Positions 15,298-25,057 of a stretch of 64,000 nucleotides of DNA are shown here, piece after piece (position 1 is the first letter of the stretch; each line of letters opens with the position of its first letter). Where the stretch lies: NCBI RefSeq assembly GCF_001429285.1, contig NZ_LMJJ01000003.1:82662-146661 (forward strand), in the 5' to 3' direction. The DNA comes from Ensifer sp. Root278. Lineage in GTDB: Bacteria > Pseudomonadota > Alphaproteobacteria > Rhizobiales > Rhizobiaceae. Made by a program: the position numbers and the translations under genes. A model generated the notes under the pieces. It was given only the letters and a program-made list of their open reading frames with translations. It did no database searches and was not told the DNA's origin.

Positions 15298-17157
15298 TCA
15301 TTCGCATGTGACCGCCACGCTGAAGGCAGTCGCACGTTCTGCAAGGTCCGGCGCTTCTAACTTGGTCTCATTCAATGCTGCTGCCGGAGAGATACCGTAT
15401 GAGAGCAGGAAAGCGTAAAGGCTTGATCCGCGCAGGGCGAAATTGACGTTCTGAGGAATATCGCCGGTTGCGGCAAGTGCAGCTACGGCGTCGAGTTTTG
15501 ACGTCACGACTCCAATGACGTTTCCGTAGATATCGAGTAGTGGGCCACCACTGTTGCCTGGTTGGACGGGAGCCGATATCTGAATGAAACGGGTATCGTT
15601 GCCAAGGCCAGCTAACGCCGTGACATTCCCGAGGGTGAAGTTGCCTCCGCTCGCCAAAACATGGGAAAGTGGGTAGCCGAAGACCGCGACAGCCTCTCCT
15701 AATCGTGTCTCCACCCGCACAGGCGCAAATGCCCCCTTACCGGCCTCTACGCGGAGCAAAGCAAGATCGTTTGTAGGGTCCACTGCCACTATGCTTGCGG
15801 GCTGCTTCAATTGACCGGGGCGTCGAGCATCGATCGCGCGGCAGTCTTTGATCACGTGGTGATTGGTAACGAAATGACCCTGATCTGAAACGAAGAATCC
15901 TGTTCCGGCACTTGAAACGCGCTTCGGAGCAGTCGCCGCGGCTGTGGTATCGTCGGAGGAGGATGCTTGCTCAGACGGTTTTGATGCTTCTTTTGCTGTT
16001 GCCGTTTGCGGGCCTAGATATCCATTTCGCGAAAGATGGTCACGCAACGCCTCCGGGAAGTTTACCTCGCGCTTGGTTTCCTCTGGACATACTCCTTCGA
16101 TGAGAGGGCCGTCACATATCGCCAGTGGCCAGTCGCTTGAGCGGTCGTAGTTTTCCAAAACCACGGTCCAGGCTTGTTCTGCCTCGCCGAGCACCGACTT
16201 CAATGCCAACCAGGCGCCCAGGAAACCATTTTTACGCCAGAGTTCTGGATCTAACTTTGCGCGGTATTCCCATCCGAAGAGTTCGCGGCGGTAGTATGGG
16301 CGGAAGTCAGGATTCCACCGCACATCAACCAAGTGGATCCCGTCAAGTTTCGCTATCGTCACGGGGGCCGATGAGAAGACGTAGGGGGCGAATGCATAAA
16401 GAAAGGAATTGTCGGCGCTAAGCAGTTCGACGCTGCCATCGCCATCAATATCCTCCAGTTGGTATCCTCCACCGTCAAGGGTCGCTCCCTCAACGCTTCT
16501 CCAGCTAGCACCGTTGTTCGTAAGTATTTTTGAAACGGTGCAGCAATGTGCTCCATTCCAATAGGAGGAAAAGATGATCTGTGGTTCGACCGCCGACCGG
16601 TCGAGCCAAGCGACCCGAACCTCAGAATTCATGCTGTCCGCAGAAAGTTCGGCGCCCTTCAGAACTTCCTTGAAGAGCACCTGTCCAGCTTTGCGAAGTG
16701 TGATCGTGGGATACCGAATATCGCCCTCGGCAACACTAGATGCTTCGATCTCCATGCCCCCGGCCTCAAAAATCAAGGGCTGGCCACCCTTGTAGGACCA
16801 TGTCTGGATGGCAGGAGCTTCTGGCGAACTCCAGGCTGTTCGGATGAAGCTCCGTCCGTTGCTAAGAAATAAGTCCTCGGGCAAGCCTCCATCGCTCCAT
16901 AATTTTTGGCGTGCTGCTTTGGCTCCCTGTGGGATTAACACCGGTCCCGCAATTACAGCGAACCAACCGTTCGCCGACTCCGCCACGCGAACATCATCAA
17001 AACGGTGCCTGTAAAGGTTCGCAATTCCGATGGCGTTGTCGAGGTCTCGCGTGCTCGCTATTACAGCCCACCGGTCGCCGCCCGTCCGAAGGAGATCTGC
17101 GTGGGCGGCGGTAGCCAGTGCCCCTGATATCATAAGTGCCGCAAGCAATCTGAACAT
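15298..17157 (-). CDS. Secreted HtrA/trypsin-like serine protease with long N-terminal region
   Basis: A protein of 619 residues from the ATG at 17157 (MFRLLAALMISG, a signal peptide ending near AAHA). A longer frame from 17307 would place 50 extra residues before the signal peptide and is rejected. The N-terminal half has a SPOR-like segment (WAVIASTRDLDNAIGIANLY), then an FG-GAP/integrin-like calcium loop (DIDGDGSVELL). The C-terminal 200 residues are an S1C-type protease with an intact triad: His in FVTNHHVI, Asp in DPTNDLALL and Ser in QPGNSGGP. It should be periplasmic or exported and cut or guard envelope proteins. It resembles the proteases of the 40-50 kb locus in general fold only, and it stands alone here. 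Confidence 0.8.
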   Translation of the reverse strand: MFRLLAALMISGALATAAHADLLRTGGDRWAVIASTRDLDNAIGIANLYRHRFDDVRVAESANGWFAVIAGPVLIPQGAKAARQKLWSDGGLPEDLFLSNGRSFIRTAWSSPEAPAIQTWSYKGGQPLIFEAGGMEIEASSVAEGDIRYPTITLRKAGQVLFKEVLKGAELSADSMNSEVRVAWLDRSAVEPQIIFSSYWNGAHCCTVSKILTNNGASWRSVEGATLDGGGYQLEDIDGDGSVELLSADNSFLYAFAPYVFSSAPVTIAKLDGIHLVDVRWNPDFRPYYRRELFGWEYRAKLDPELWRKNGFLGAWLALKSVLGEAEQAWTVVLENYDRSSDWPLAICDGPLIEGVCPEETKREVNFPEALRDHLSRNGYLGPQTATAKEASKPSEQASSSDDTTAAATAPKRVSSAGTGFFVSDQGHFVTNHHVIKDCRAIDARRPGQLKQPASIVAVDPTNDLALLRVEAGKGAFAPVRVETRLGEAVAVFGYPLSHVLASGGNFTLGNVTALAGLGNDTRFIQISAPVQPGNSGGPLLDIYGNVIGVVTSKLDAVAALAATGDIPQNVNFALRGSSLYAFLLSYGISPAAALNETKLEAPDLAERATAFSVAVTCE

Positions 17158-17522
17158 GTGAATACGCCCCAACCCTTGCGGAAGATTCAACCTGTTTGCG
17201 ATCAGGTCAAGAGTGGTTCGGCGCCGCACGACCAATTGAGCGGATACGGTACGCTGCGGGAGGTGCTGAATCTCGATTTCTGTCGCGGCGATCCACTCAC
17301 TGCGCAAACGACAATCTCACGCTGCGAAATGTGCGGCGGTCGATCAAGTGTTTCAAGGGAACTGCAATCAAAGGACCGTTATCTTGTCAGGTTTCGCCGT
17401 CTGGCCAATCCAAATGCCTGGCAATGGTGAAATCACTACCTGTGGTTTGATAGCAACTAGCTATTCCCTGCCGACGAGAAATGTTTAGAGATGCTCAACA
17501 TTCTGAGTCTGAAGGTTTAAAG
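17158..17522. other. Intergenic stretch without recognisable gene
   Basis: This 365-base stretch lies between two divergently oriented genes. It holds only short frames with no recognisable motif and no clear repeat or hairpin. Promoters of both flanking genes should lie here, but I see no convincing -35/-10 pair. Confidence 0.4.
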
Positions 17523-18446
17523 ATGTTCGTGTTCCTAGGTATCGGCTGGATGGACCACTATCGCGGCTTTCAGAACGGCGACAGGCTTTTTAACGGTGGT
17601 AAGTACCCCAAACAAACCGGAACGGGGGGCGAAATCTACAATTTCGAGCCGACGAAGAGCGGCTTCACCTACGGCCACGTCGAGACGATCAAGGGCGAGA
17701 TCGATCGCAAGATCAACATCGATCGATTCGGTGCCCTCCCCGGCGATGACTACGTTGACGGGATCAACATCGTTTGGGTGGCTACCCATCCCACCGAGGG
17801 TGGCAGACGTGTAGTCGGCTTCTATCGAAATGCTAGGCTGTACAGAGAACGGGTGAGCCTTGCATCATCCAAGACGGAGACTAAGACCTTCCGTGCCCGA
17901 TGCGCGAACGACGACGCGCTGCTTGTCCCTTCCCCTAAGCGGACGATCCGTCTTGAAAGGGGAAGAGGCTGGATGGGGCAAGCCCAGTGGTGGAAGCCCG
18001 ACCCCCATCAACGGGCAGGTTTTCTGGCTCAAGTTCTCCAGGCCTTCCGTCAGGAAGATCCTCTGGACGACGAAATCATAGAACTGATGGTAATGGAGCC
18101 GCCGCCGCCATCGTTTGAGGGAAGGAAGAAGCTGGTCACGCATCTCGTTCGAGAGCGGAAGGCCGGGATAGCACTGTTTAAAAGGCGGTCGTCCCCGAAA
18201 CCATGGAAATGCGAAGCATGCGGTTTCGATTTCCATAAAACATACGGTGACCGCGGACGCGACTATATCGAAGTTCATCACGATGTTCCGTTGTCTTCTT
18301 ACCCTGAGGACGGAGCAATTACCGATCCGCAAAATCTTCGGTTCGTATGTGCCAACTGCCACCGCATGATCCACGCTAAGACTGACTGGCTCTCTGTCGA
18401 GGATCTTCGCAGCATGATCTTTGACGAAGGTACAAAGGGAGAATAA
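17523..18446 (+). CDS. HNH endonuclease-domain protein
   Basis: A protein of 307 residues. The last third is a zinc-ribbon HNH nuclease: CEAC near residue 228, EVHHDVPL near 250, DPQNLRFVCANCHRMIH near 270-283. The N-terminal 200 residues start with FVFLGIGWMDHYRGFQ and contain a mixed domain with GGEIYNFEP and INIVWVATHP. This looks like a sensor or DNA-recognition domain of the type fused to McrA-like HNH enzymes, but I cannot name it. The ATG at 17523 is used; an in-frame ATG at 17481 would add 14 residues. Its stop overlaps the next start by one base, so the two genes form an operon. Likely role: restriction of foreign or modified DNA. Confidence 0.8.
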   Translation: MFVFLGIGWMDHYRGFQNGDRLFNGGKYPKQTGTGGEIYNFEPTKSGFTYGHVETIKGEIDRKINIDRFGALPGDDYVDGINIVWVATHPTEGGRRVVGFYRNARLYRERVSLASSKTETKTFRARCANDDALLVPSPKRTIRLERGRGWMGQAQWWKPDPHQRAGFLAQVLQAFRQEDPLDDEIIELMVMEPPPPSFEGRKKLVTHLVRERKAGIALFKRRSSPKPWKCEACGFDFHKTYGDRGRDYIEVHHDVPLSSYPEDGAITDPQNLRFVCANCHRMIHAKTDWLSVEDLRSMIFDEGTKGE

Positions 18447-18937
18447 TGACGAGCTCAAACCATAGATCATATGAGACGATTGAAATGGTTGACTTGCATG
18501 CCTTTGCAAGCAAGGTCCTTGCCAGACTTTCCGAAGTCTATCACAGAGCACCTGTTGCCGGGCAGTACCGTGAACGCCTGCTCGTCCTTGCCTTGGCCCA
18601 AGGGGGAGCTTTGCATTTCCTGGACAGACAAACAGGGCTTAAGGACATTGACATTTGGGCTTTCTTCAAGGGCGGCTTAGACAAGCCCTTCCCCGTGCGG
18701 GCGCGATGGACTGCAGATTTCGGCGTATCGAAGTTCGGGAAGCACCCGGATGATGTCTCGTTCGCCGGCCGACGGATTGATATTCTGGGGCGGGCCGTCG
18801 AGACCAAACCGAACGACGATCTGATCGCCCCGGTGTCGCGATGGCTGAACGGGCATTCAAGCTCGGCCTTTGAACTTCGAAAGAAGGCCATCATCGCGAT
18901 CTATCCGCCTGGCATCACAGGCCAGCGAATAAATTAG
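18446..18937 (+). CDS. Nucleotidyltransferase-like protein
   Basis: A protein of 163 residues, coupled to the HNH gene by a one-base overlap. The pattern QGGALHFLDRQTGLKDIDIW (residues about 51-70), with a later RIDILGR near 110, fits the minimal nucleotidyltransferase fold: a Gly-Gly turn, a DxD pair and a third Asp on the next strand. No second domain is present. Such proteins can modify partner proteins or act as antitoxins to nucleases. The pairing with an HNH nuclease suggests regulation or immunity, but this is inference. I am fairly sure of coding and less sure of the fold. Confidence 0.6.
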   Translation: MTSSNHRSYETIEMVDLHAFASKVLARLSEVYHRAPVAGQYRERLLVLALAQGGALHFLDRQTGLKDIDIWAFFKGGLDKPFPVRARWTADFGVSKFGKHPDDVSFAGRRIDILGRAVETKPNDDLIAPVSRWLNGHSSSAFELRKKAIIAIYPPGITGQRIN

Positions 18938-19082
18938 GTATGCAAATCGATGAGAAATAGCACTTTGCCGTATTATAGGTCAGATTGTCGGAGTTTCTGA
19001 CGATGGCCAGAAGGAATTCTGGATCCTCTTCGAGCATTTCCGCGACATGGTTGATGGTGAACACATGGGTTATCGTTGCCAT
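18915..19082 (-). pseudogene. IS66-associated small ORF, altered copy
   Basis: A 55-residue frame beginning MATITHVFTINHVAEML, which matches the start of the small protein often encoded just after the IS66 transposase. The rest of the frame diverges from the usual acidic sequence. It directly follows the minus-strand IS66 transposase remnant. Probably decayed IS material. Confidence 0.5.
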
Positions 19083-19270
19083 CAGGCGGCCTCGGCACAT
19101 GTGATGGCTGCAGGCCGCCAGTTCCACGGCAGCAGTTCATCGAGCCGATTGATCTTGTGATCATGGATACGGTCGAGCACGTCGGCCAGGTAGGCCTGCG
19201 GATCGATGCCGTTCATTTTTGCTGTCTCGATTATTGTCATGGCCCGTGCCAGGGTCTCCGCGCCGGTGTC
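19082..19270 (-). pseudogene. IS66-family transposase C-terminal remnant (minus strand)
   Basis: The frame reads [20 protein letters not shown] followed by [17 protein letters not shown], the conserved C-terminus of IS66 TnpC transposases. Nothing recognisable as IS66 lies upstream of about 19270, so only the tail survives. Confidence 0.75.
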
Positions 19271-19279
19271 GGCGCCAGG

Positions 19280-19429
19280 ACCTGGGCTACGATCGCGACA
19301 CTCCTGCAGACAGCAAAAATGAATGCCGTCGATCCGCAAGCCTGGCTTACCCAGACACTTGAGCGCCTCGCAAATGGATGGCCCAGCAGCGATATTGACG
19401 CGATCATGCCGTGGAACTACGCCGCCTGA
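19280..19429 (+). pseudogene. IS66-family transposase C-terminal remnant (plus strand)
   Basis: On the opposite strand the frame reads [18 protein letters not shown] and ends [12 protein letters not shown], a second and diverged IS66 transposase tail. It faces the minus-strand tail, forming an inverted pair whose shared core (AGACAGCAAAAATGAA) lies at about 19191-19226 and 19311-19350. The two tails come from different IS66 members joined near 19270. Confidence 0.7.
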
Positions 19430-19453
19430 ACGGCCCCGGCTTGCCGCTTACGG

Positions 19454-19627
19454 ATGATCACGAAGCAACAGATGCGCTGGACGCTCCATGGCGCTCACAT
19501 GCTCATGCAGGTTCGAACGGCCGAGATCAGTGGTGAGCTTCGCGATCGATTGCGGGCACCGTTCCGAGAGTCAGGGCCGAAAGTGCCATTCCTGTTCAAC
19601 CCCAAACCGCTCGTGCGCGCCGCCTAG
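19454..19627 (+). pseudogene. Transposase C-terminal fragment, family uncertain
   Basis: The frame reads MRWTLHGAHMLMQVRTAEIS, similar to the RWT.QGAHLLLQ.RT block near the C-terminus of several transposases (ISKra4-like is my best guess). It stops at 19625-19627 and has no upstream transposase core. It belongs with the IS66 debris next to it. Confidence 0.45.
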
Positions 19628-19718
19628 CCCCAGGCAAGTTACCGGTCTCCGATTGCTCTTAGTGGTCACGCGCTAACGCAGACCATGCGTGCGACGGGGA
19701 GGCGGTAGTCAGACCACT

Positions 19719-22700
19719 TTAGCGTTCGATACGGTTCGCTACAGTCAGAAGAGGTCGTCCGGTTACCGTCTGAATGAAGCTGCTGGTCGCCGCGAGAAGG
19801 GCGAGGTGTTCATTGGGAATATTCTCCCCATTCAGCCCCGGCTGAACGATGCCGATGCGATATTCGACGAACTTACGCCGTGAAGCTTTGCGAAGGGTGG
19901 TTAGTTCGCTGGGAGTACCTCGAAGGAAACGGGTGTCCCTGCCTTTGAGGTGCGACGTTTCTCTTACGGTGAGGTGGTTGATAAGGTTTTTCAAGCTCCA
20001 CGTCCACTTCACGCTCTTCTGGGCTTGGCCGCACACCACGTAGAGATCGCTGGCCCTTCGCCCAATTTCCCCCTCGGCGTACTTCAGATGCCAAAATGAA
20101 ACGACGATGGTGTCATCGGTCTCTTCGATCGCCACCACGTCGGCACTCTCACCCGTATCATCGTCGTCAATGATGAAGGTCGACGGGCCTTCCAGCAGAC
20201 CCTCAACGAACCGCTGTTGGATCGAATCCGCGCGATAGACGCCGTCTTTCCAACGGCTTTCCTTCCGCAGATCAACGCCGTTCCAGTCCAAGAACGATAT
20301 GTTCGCGAGGTCATAGAGTTCGGGAAGGTCCTCCTGTGGCTTGAGAAGGATGTTGCCCGACAGCTGCGAACCGTCTGCCAGTCGCACCAGCGGAGGGTTG
20401 GACTGAAAAAAGTCCTGAACGGGCTTACGGTCTCCCGCTGCGTCAATTTCGGCGTCGGGTCCATCCAGTTTCTCAACCAGATACCCGTCTAGGTCGGGGG
20501 TCTCCGCCCGCAGAGTCAGCCTTAGCGTAATGGATATTTCCTCGCCGGCCTTTAGGACGAAAACAAAGCTGTTTCCAGGCACCCACTCGACCAGGTCGAG
20601 CCCGCAGTCGTGAAAGCCAAACTTGGTGCCGCCGATGAGGACTTCAAACCGGAACGTCGAACTCTCGAAGAGCTGATCGGGCCAGTCCACCAACAGTGCT
20701 TCGCTATCCGGTAGTTCGATGATCGCTCGGGGAATTAGGGTGTGCCGAAGGAAGTCATCATGGCGAGCGTTCGGATCGACCAGCTTCCTGCCAATCCCCT
20801 CGCACCAATCGATCCAGTCCGTGAGCGTGCCAGATGTCAGCGACCATATTTTGCCCTTACGAGAGCAACCCACGCTGACCCGGGCTCCATCCTCGTAGCC
20901 AACGCCAGTAATGTTGGACTTCCGCTTGGATTGCTGTTGGAGCGGGTCGACTGCGTTCCGAACGTCCAATCCGGCAAACATCTGGTACCGGACATTCCGA
21001 CTAAGGCTGGAGAGACCAACGTTGTGCAGGACCAAGCGCTGAAGGCCGCTGAAGGCCTTGAACACCTCCTCCTCCTTGATGAGCACGGGATTTGTGGAGA
21101 TCGCCTTCGCTAGAGAACCACCGGCGTCTCCTTTCCTCGAACTGTGGATGTAGAGCAGTTGCAGTTCGGGATCGTACTTCGCGATGAAAAGGTCCCAACT
21201 GTCGATCGAGATGTCCTTCGAGTCGGTCCAGTCGATGCCATCCTTTTGATTGACCACTAGGACGAGGAAGTTGTCACGCAGGCTGATGAGCGGCTGGTGA
21301 ACCTTTTGCGCGGCCCGGAAAGCCTTAGCGTATCTCCCGGGCTCGAATTGCTCTGTCCGATACACCTGGGTGCTGAGCTTGGGTCGCAGCGCCAGTGTCG
21401 AGATATCCAAATCCTCATCAGGGGCTGCTGGTGGAGTCTCCAGTCGATCGACTAGATCGGAAAGCTTGGCCATTGGGTCTATCGCATTGAAACTCATGTC
21501 CGACAGGAGCGAATTCCAGTCGGCATCCTCCAGATAAAGGCTTTCGAGGGCTTCCGGCACGCCGTCTTCGGCGGTGTTTGCAATGAACGTCGCCTGCCCG
21601 ACGTTTGCAGTCGTCCGCGCGAAGCGCCCTATGAACTGCAAGGTTATGCCCAAGCTCTTATGCGGACTATGTAGCGCAGCAATCTTCAGCTGCGGGAGAT
21701 CGAAACCCTCGCCAAACATGTCGACACATACGACAATTCGGTGCCTTCTAGCCTTGATATCCGACAATACAGCTTGGCGATTAGGAGTCCGACTATGGAT
21801 CACGATGGGCTGCAGGTCGTCATAACGCGCGTAAACTTGGCGATACAGATCTTCGGCCGCGTCGATTGTGTTCGCCCGGGCCATCAATATATGGTCGAAA
21901 CCAGCATCTAGATCCTCTCGCAATACCCCTACCGCGGCTTCAGCGATCGACGCATCGGAACGAAGACCGTTGGGCTGGAATACCTCCTTGAACCGGATTG
22001 ATTGAAAGAACCCGCGTTCTTGCGCCAACGACAGGGGGAACTCATAGATCAGCTTACCGTCGAGGGCTTTGCCGTCTTCCCGGAAGGGCGTCGCGGTAAA
22101 CAACAGCACATTGGCGCGACCGATGACCTTTTGAAACCGCTTCCATGTCGCTGCCTCGATATGATGGGCCTCATCGAAGAAGATGTGGGAGAACAGCGCG
22201 GCGAATTGCTTCTGCGTTTCCTCACCCGCCAATCCGATGGCGCTCATCGTGGCGACCACGACGTTGCATGCCCCAACCGCTGCGAACTGCTCCGGCGTCG
22301 GTCTGGACGAGAGGATTCCAACCACGGGGTTGGGAACCCCTACTACGGTTCCGAGCTTCTCCAGCACGCTGTAGGAAGCAAAGCGATCAGCGGTCTGCAA
22401 GCGAAGGGCGTCGCTCGGGACTATGATCAGCACGCGGTCACACGCGGCTTCTACGGCTGCCGCGATCATTACCTCGGTCTTGCCGGTTCCGGTCGGCATG
22501 ACCACAAGCGCGCGGTCCGTTCCGGTTGTCCAATGAGCAGCTATTGCATGCAAAGCGCCGGACTGCGGCAGCCGCAGACCAGGCGTCAGCACTTCGCCAT
22601 CGCCAGCGAGTCTCTCACTTCGATAGCTAATGCCAGAAGATCTCCAGGCCGCGCGACATTCTTCCATCCGGGCAACGGGGAGATCTCCTCCACCTCGTTG

Positions 22701-23012
22701 GAAAGCTACCCGCTCCCAGTTCAGACGATCCCCCTCGACGAGGGGCGTCCCCCGCAAAATGTTCGCCGGTGCAATATCGGCATAGTCGTCACCAAAGGAG
22801 GCAAACTCGAGCACAAACCTGCTACCATCTTCCAACGTGGCTAGTGCTCGACGGCATGTGGCTCCACGAAATCTCAAGGGCTCGAATGAGGCGGCTACGA
22901 CCTTTCTGCGAGACCTCAGACGACGAATGACCACACCTCGGTGTTCGAGTTCGATCTCAAAATCGTCGGGTAGCAAAAGTTCCCGTAGCCGACCAAGCGT
23001 CGCATTGTCCAT
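19719..23012 (-). CDS. Large SF2 helicase with nuclease-like C-terminus
   Basis: A protein of 1097 residues, counted from the ATG at 23012 (MDNATLGRLRELLLP); the frame opens earlier only with a TTG at 23066. An N-terminal domain of about 150 residues is followed by a full SF2 core: Walker A MPTGTGKTEVM near 170, DEAH (FFDEAHH) near 281, SAT-like FTATPFRED near 308, and QFIGRFART near 462. About 550 residues of non-helicase sequence follow. Within them the block SADVVAIEETDDTIVVSFWHLKYAEG is written here in two pieces: SADVVAIEETDD and VSFWHLKYAEG near 960-978. It has the D...xxK spacing of a PD-(D/E)XK-like nuclease and is followed by LYVVCGQAQKSVKW. It is probably a DNA-cutting defence helicase. 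It is transcribed in the same direction as, and downstream of, the PUA/EVE-like nuclease gene. Confidence 0.8.
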   Translation of the reverse strand: MDNATLGRLRELLLPDDFEIELEHRGVVIRRLRSRRKVVAASFEPLRFRGATCRRALATLEDGSRFVLEFASFGDDYADIAPANILRGTPLVEGDRLNWERVAFQRGGGDLPVARMEECRAAWRSSGISYRSERLAGDGEVLTPGLRLPQSGALHAIAAHWTTGTDRALVVMPTGTGKTEVMIAAAVEAACDRVLIIVPSDALRLQTADRFASYSVLEKLGTVVGVPNPVVGILSSRPTPEQFAAVGACNVVVATMSAIGLAGEETQKQFAALFSHIFFDEAHHIEAATWKRFQKVIGRANVLLFTATPFREDGKALDGKLIYEFPLSLAQERGFFQSIRFKEVFQPNGLRSDASIAEAAVGVLREDLDAGFDHILMARANTIDAAEDLYRQVYARYDDLQPIVIHSRTPNRQAVLSDIKARRHRIVVCVDMFGEGFDLPQLKIAALHSPHKSLGITLQFIGRFARTTANVGQATFIANTAEDGVPEALESLYLEDADWNSLLSDMSFNAIDPMAKLSDLVDRLETPPAAPDEDLDISTLALRPKLSTQVYRTEQFEPGRYAKAFRAAQKVHQPLISLRDNFLVLVVNQKDGIDWTDSKDISIDSWDLFIAKYDPELQLLYIHSSRKGDAGGSLAKAISTNPVLIKEEEVFKAFSGLQRLVLHNVGLSSLSRNVRYQMFAGLDVRNAVDPLQQQSKRKSNITGVGYEDGARVSVGCSRKGKIWSLTSGTLTDWIDWCEGIGRKLVDPNARHDDFLRHTLIPRAIIELPDSEALLVDWPDQLFESSTFRFEVLIGGTKFGFHDCGLDLVEWVPGNSFVFVLKAGEEISITLRLTLRAETPDLDGYLVEKLDGPDAEIDAAGDRKPVQDFFQSNPPLVRLADGSQLSGNILLKPQEDLPELYDLANISFLDWNGVDLRKESRWKDGVYRADSIQQRFVEGLLEGPSTFIIDDDDTGESADVVAIEETDDTIVVSFWHLKYAEGEIGRRASDLYVVCGQAQKSVKWTWSLKNLINHLTVRETSHLKGRDTRFLRGTPSELTTLRKASRRKFVEYRIGIVQPGLNGENIPNEHLALLAATSSFIQTVTGRPLLTVANRIER

Positions 23013-23486
23013 TGGCGCCCCCACCACTGCATTATCAATAGATAATCCAAAACGGCGGCTGTGCAACTAAGACTTGCGCCCGACGCTCGAAGGACTATCT
23101 TTTCGTCCGATCGAGGCTCCGAGCCACACAGTCGACTAGGCGCAGCTTGGGGTCATCGGCAGCTATCAGCACTACTTGCCTCTAGCAGCCGGTCCACTGT
23201 CGGTCCCAAGTCAGTCGTGCGCGTGCAAGGCGAGCAGACGGGCCCCAATGACGAATTTCAGTGCGTTAGCTCTTTTCCTTTGGCGGGTCGTTGGTTCCGA
23301 TCCTTTCAAGGCGAACACAAAGCTAAGGATCGGTGGGCTGGCACTACGTGAGTTCATCGCGGAGAGATTGCGCTAGCATAACGCTCGGTAACGGACTTGC
23401 TTGCGCGCCACAGGCCGCGAGGACTCGCCGACGCCCTGCGAGCGGAGATAAAACCGTTTGCCCGACGCTCCGACTGGTTGCGGGAT
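23013..23486. other. Intergenic stretch without recognisable gene
   Basis: These 474 bases separate two minus-strand genes. Short frames on both strands show no conserved motif. A plus-strand frame from 23248 (MTNFSALALFLWRVVG) is too short and unsupported. No terminator-like hairpin or repeat was seen. Confidence 0.4.
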
Positions 23487-25057
23487 TTATTGTTTGAAAG
23501 TGGGAAAATCCTCGGGGAAGACAAACGCGTAGCTACTGCCATGCTGAGAAAACTCAATGACCCCAATCCGAAGGCCGGCTAGAATGGAGACGGCAACTTT
23601 ACCGAGGCCCGTGGGGACTACCAGGAATTTCTGAAACGATCGCTTCAGGGCACTTTCGTAGACGAGCAACTGACCAACGCCCTTTAAGTAGTCACTGGCA
23701 CCACAGCTTGTTTTGATCTCGAACAAAAAATGAGAAGGCCCCCCAATCGTATAGAGGTCAGGGCCTAATGAACCTACTCTGTCTCTCGAAACATCCAAGT
23801 GTCTTAACTTCAGTTCTGCGACCAATGCCCTTTGAATTCGTGGGTGCTCGGGATCGATAACTTTCTCAGGCTGCGCTGGGATCCGGGTGAGGCTCAGGGA
23901 CTCCTCCAACGATTGGGCCGACCGCTGAGTCTCGGCTGCCAGAGGTCCCCCTTCAGTTCCCGCCCTTACTCGCAGACAACAATTCACGAAACGTTTCGTG
24001 TCCCGAACGATTTGCTCTGACGAAGCGCCTAGTCGAGCGACTGGATAGTAGGGGAGCTTCCTACCATCACCGAGATCGACAAGGGCCGGAGGTAAATCGG
24101 CATCCAAAAGATCGCTAATGTGAACCCGCTTACCATCGACGTGCATTTCTCCAGCATGCAAGATCCAATAATCGTTCCGGGCGTCATACGCGGCCAGTCC
24201 TTGGCGACGGTTGTTCGGCAGACCACCATTCGGAGGGTTCACTTCGACAACCGTGATTACCTCGTCTAGGCCAGTTCTGATACCGAGCAGAGTGTAGTAG
24301 CTCGCGGTTTCATCAGAGAGCCAATCGCGTGCCTCCATCCATATCCTGAGGGGATCAACCCAGAGTAATTTCTGGGATGACAGATCAGGACTGCACATGC
24401 TCTCGAACGCGCTGTACCACGTCTGCATAGCACCTCTGATTTCGGCCTTGTTCCTGGTCGCGAAAAGTGCCGAAGGTATTTCGTACACGGATTCGGCGTC
24501 GCGTTCGGGATCGCGGTGTTCGACTCGCCTCGTGCCATTTTCACGGACTTGTGCAAGCGCGACGACTTCGGACGTGTGCCCATGGAGCATTCGGCAGGCG
24601 CCCTGTCCGGAGAGCGCCTTCTGTAGTTCGGGCGAAAGAATGTGCTTGGGATACAATGCACCGTCGTTGAGCCAGATTACTTGCCGGCGAAACGCAGTAT
24701 CTTCGGTCTTTGCAAGAGAGGCATCGTACCACGGGCGCTTGTCACAGAGCCGAGGTAGAAGCCCGAGCCGTTTGGGACCATAACAAGGTCTCCGATCCGC
24801 ATTTCCCTAAGAAAAGGCCACATGCTCTTGGTGCCGCTGGCAGCTTTGCGTCGCGTTGCCTGCTGAGGGTAGTAGATCGAGTGAATAATACTGGTGAACT
24901 GTTCCTTGGACAATGCGGGGTCGATCAACTGAGAGGCATCGCTCCAACCAATCGCGATATGACTGTCGGCCACAACTTGTTCAACCTTGTCCTTGCCTCT
25001 GGGCTTGATTTGGAGCCGGAAGACGTTGCTGGTCGTGTGGTTGGCCTGTTGGAGCAT
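23487..25057 (-). pseudogene. PUA/EVE-like domain plus PD-(D/E)XK nuclease, single-base frameshift
   Basis: Two frames make one protein of about 520 residues. The first (from ATG 25057, with GAGGA upstream) encodes an EVE/PUA-like reader: HIAIGWSDASQL, then REMRIGDLVMVPNGSGFYLGSVTS. Such domains bind modified bases. The frame then fails. The expected continuation (PWYDASLAKTEDTAFRRQV then WLNDGALYPKHI) is in another frame and runs on to the stop at 23487. The shift is at 24733-24735, where one base is missing from a G run (C run in the coding strand). The C-terminus is a nuclease: GPDLYTI, FEIKT and GQLLVYE match D-(D/E)xK-Q. If the frameshift is real the gene is dead. It could instead be a sequencing error or a slippage switch. 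It would be a modification-dependent restriction enzyme. Confidence 0.65.

Noticed and set aside
24677-25057. Separate 126-residue gene
   Set aside because: Its end (after GSVTS) does not look like a natural C-terminus, and the expected continuation is found in another frame after 24733.
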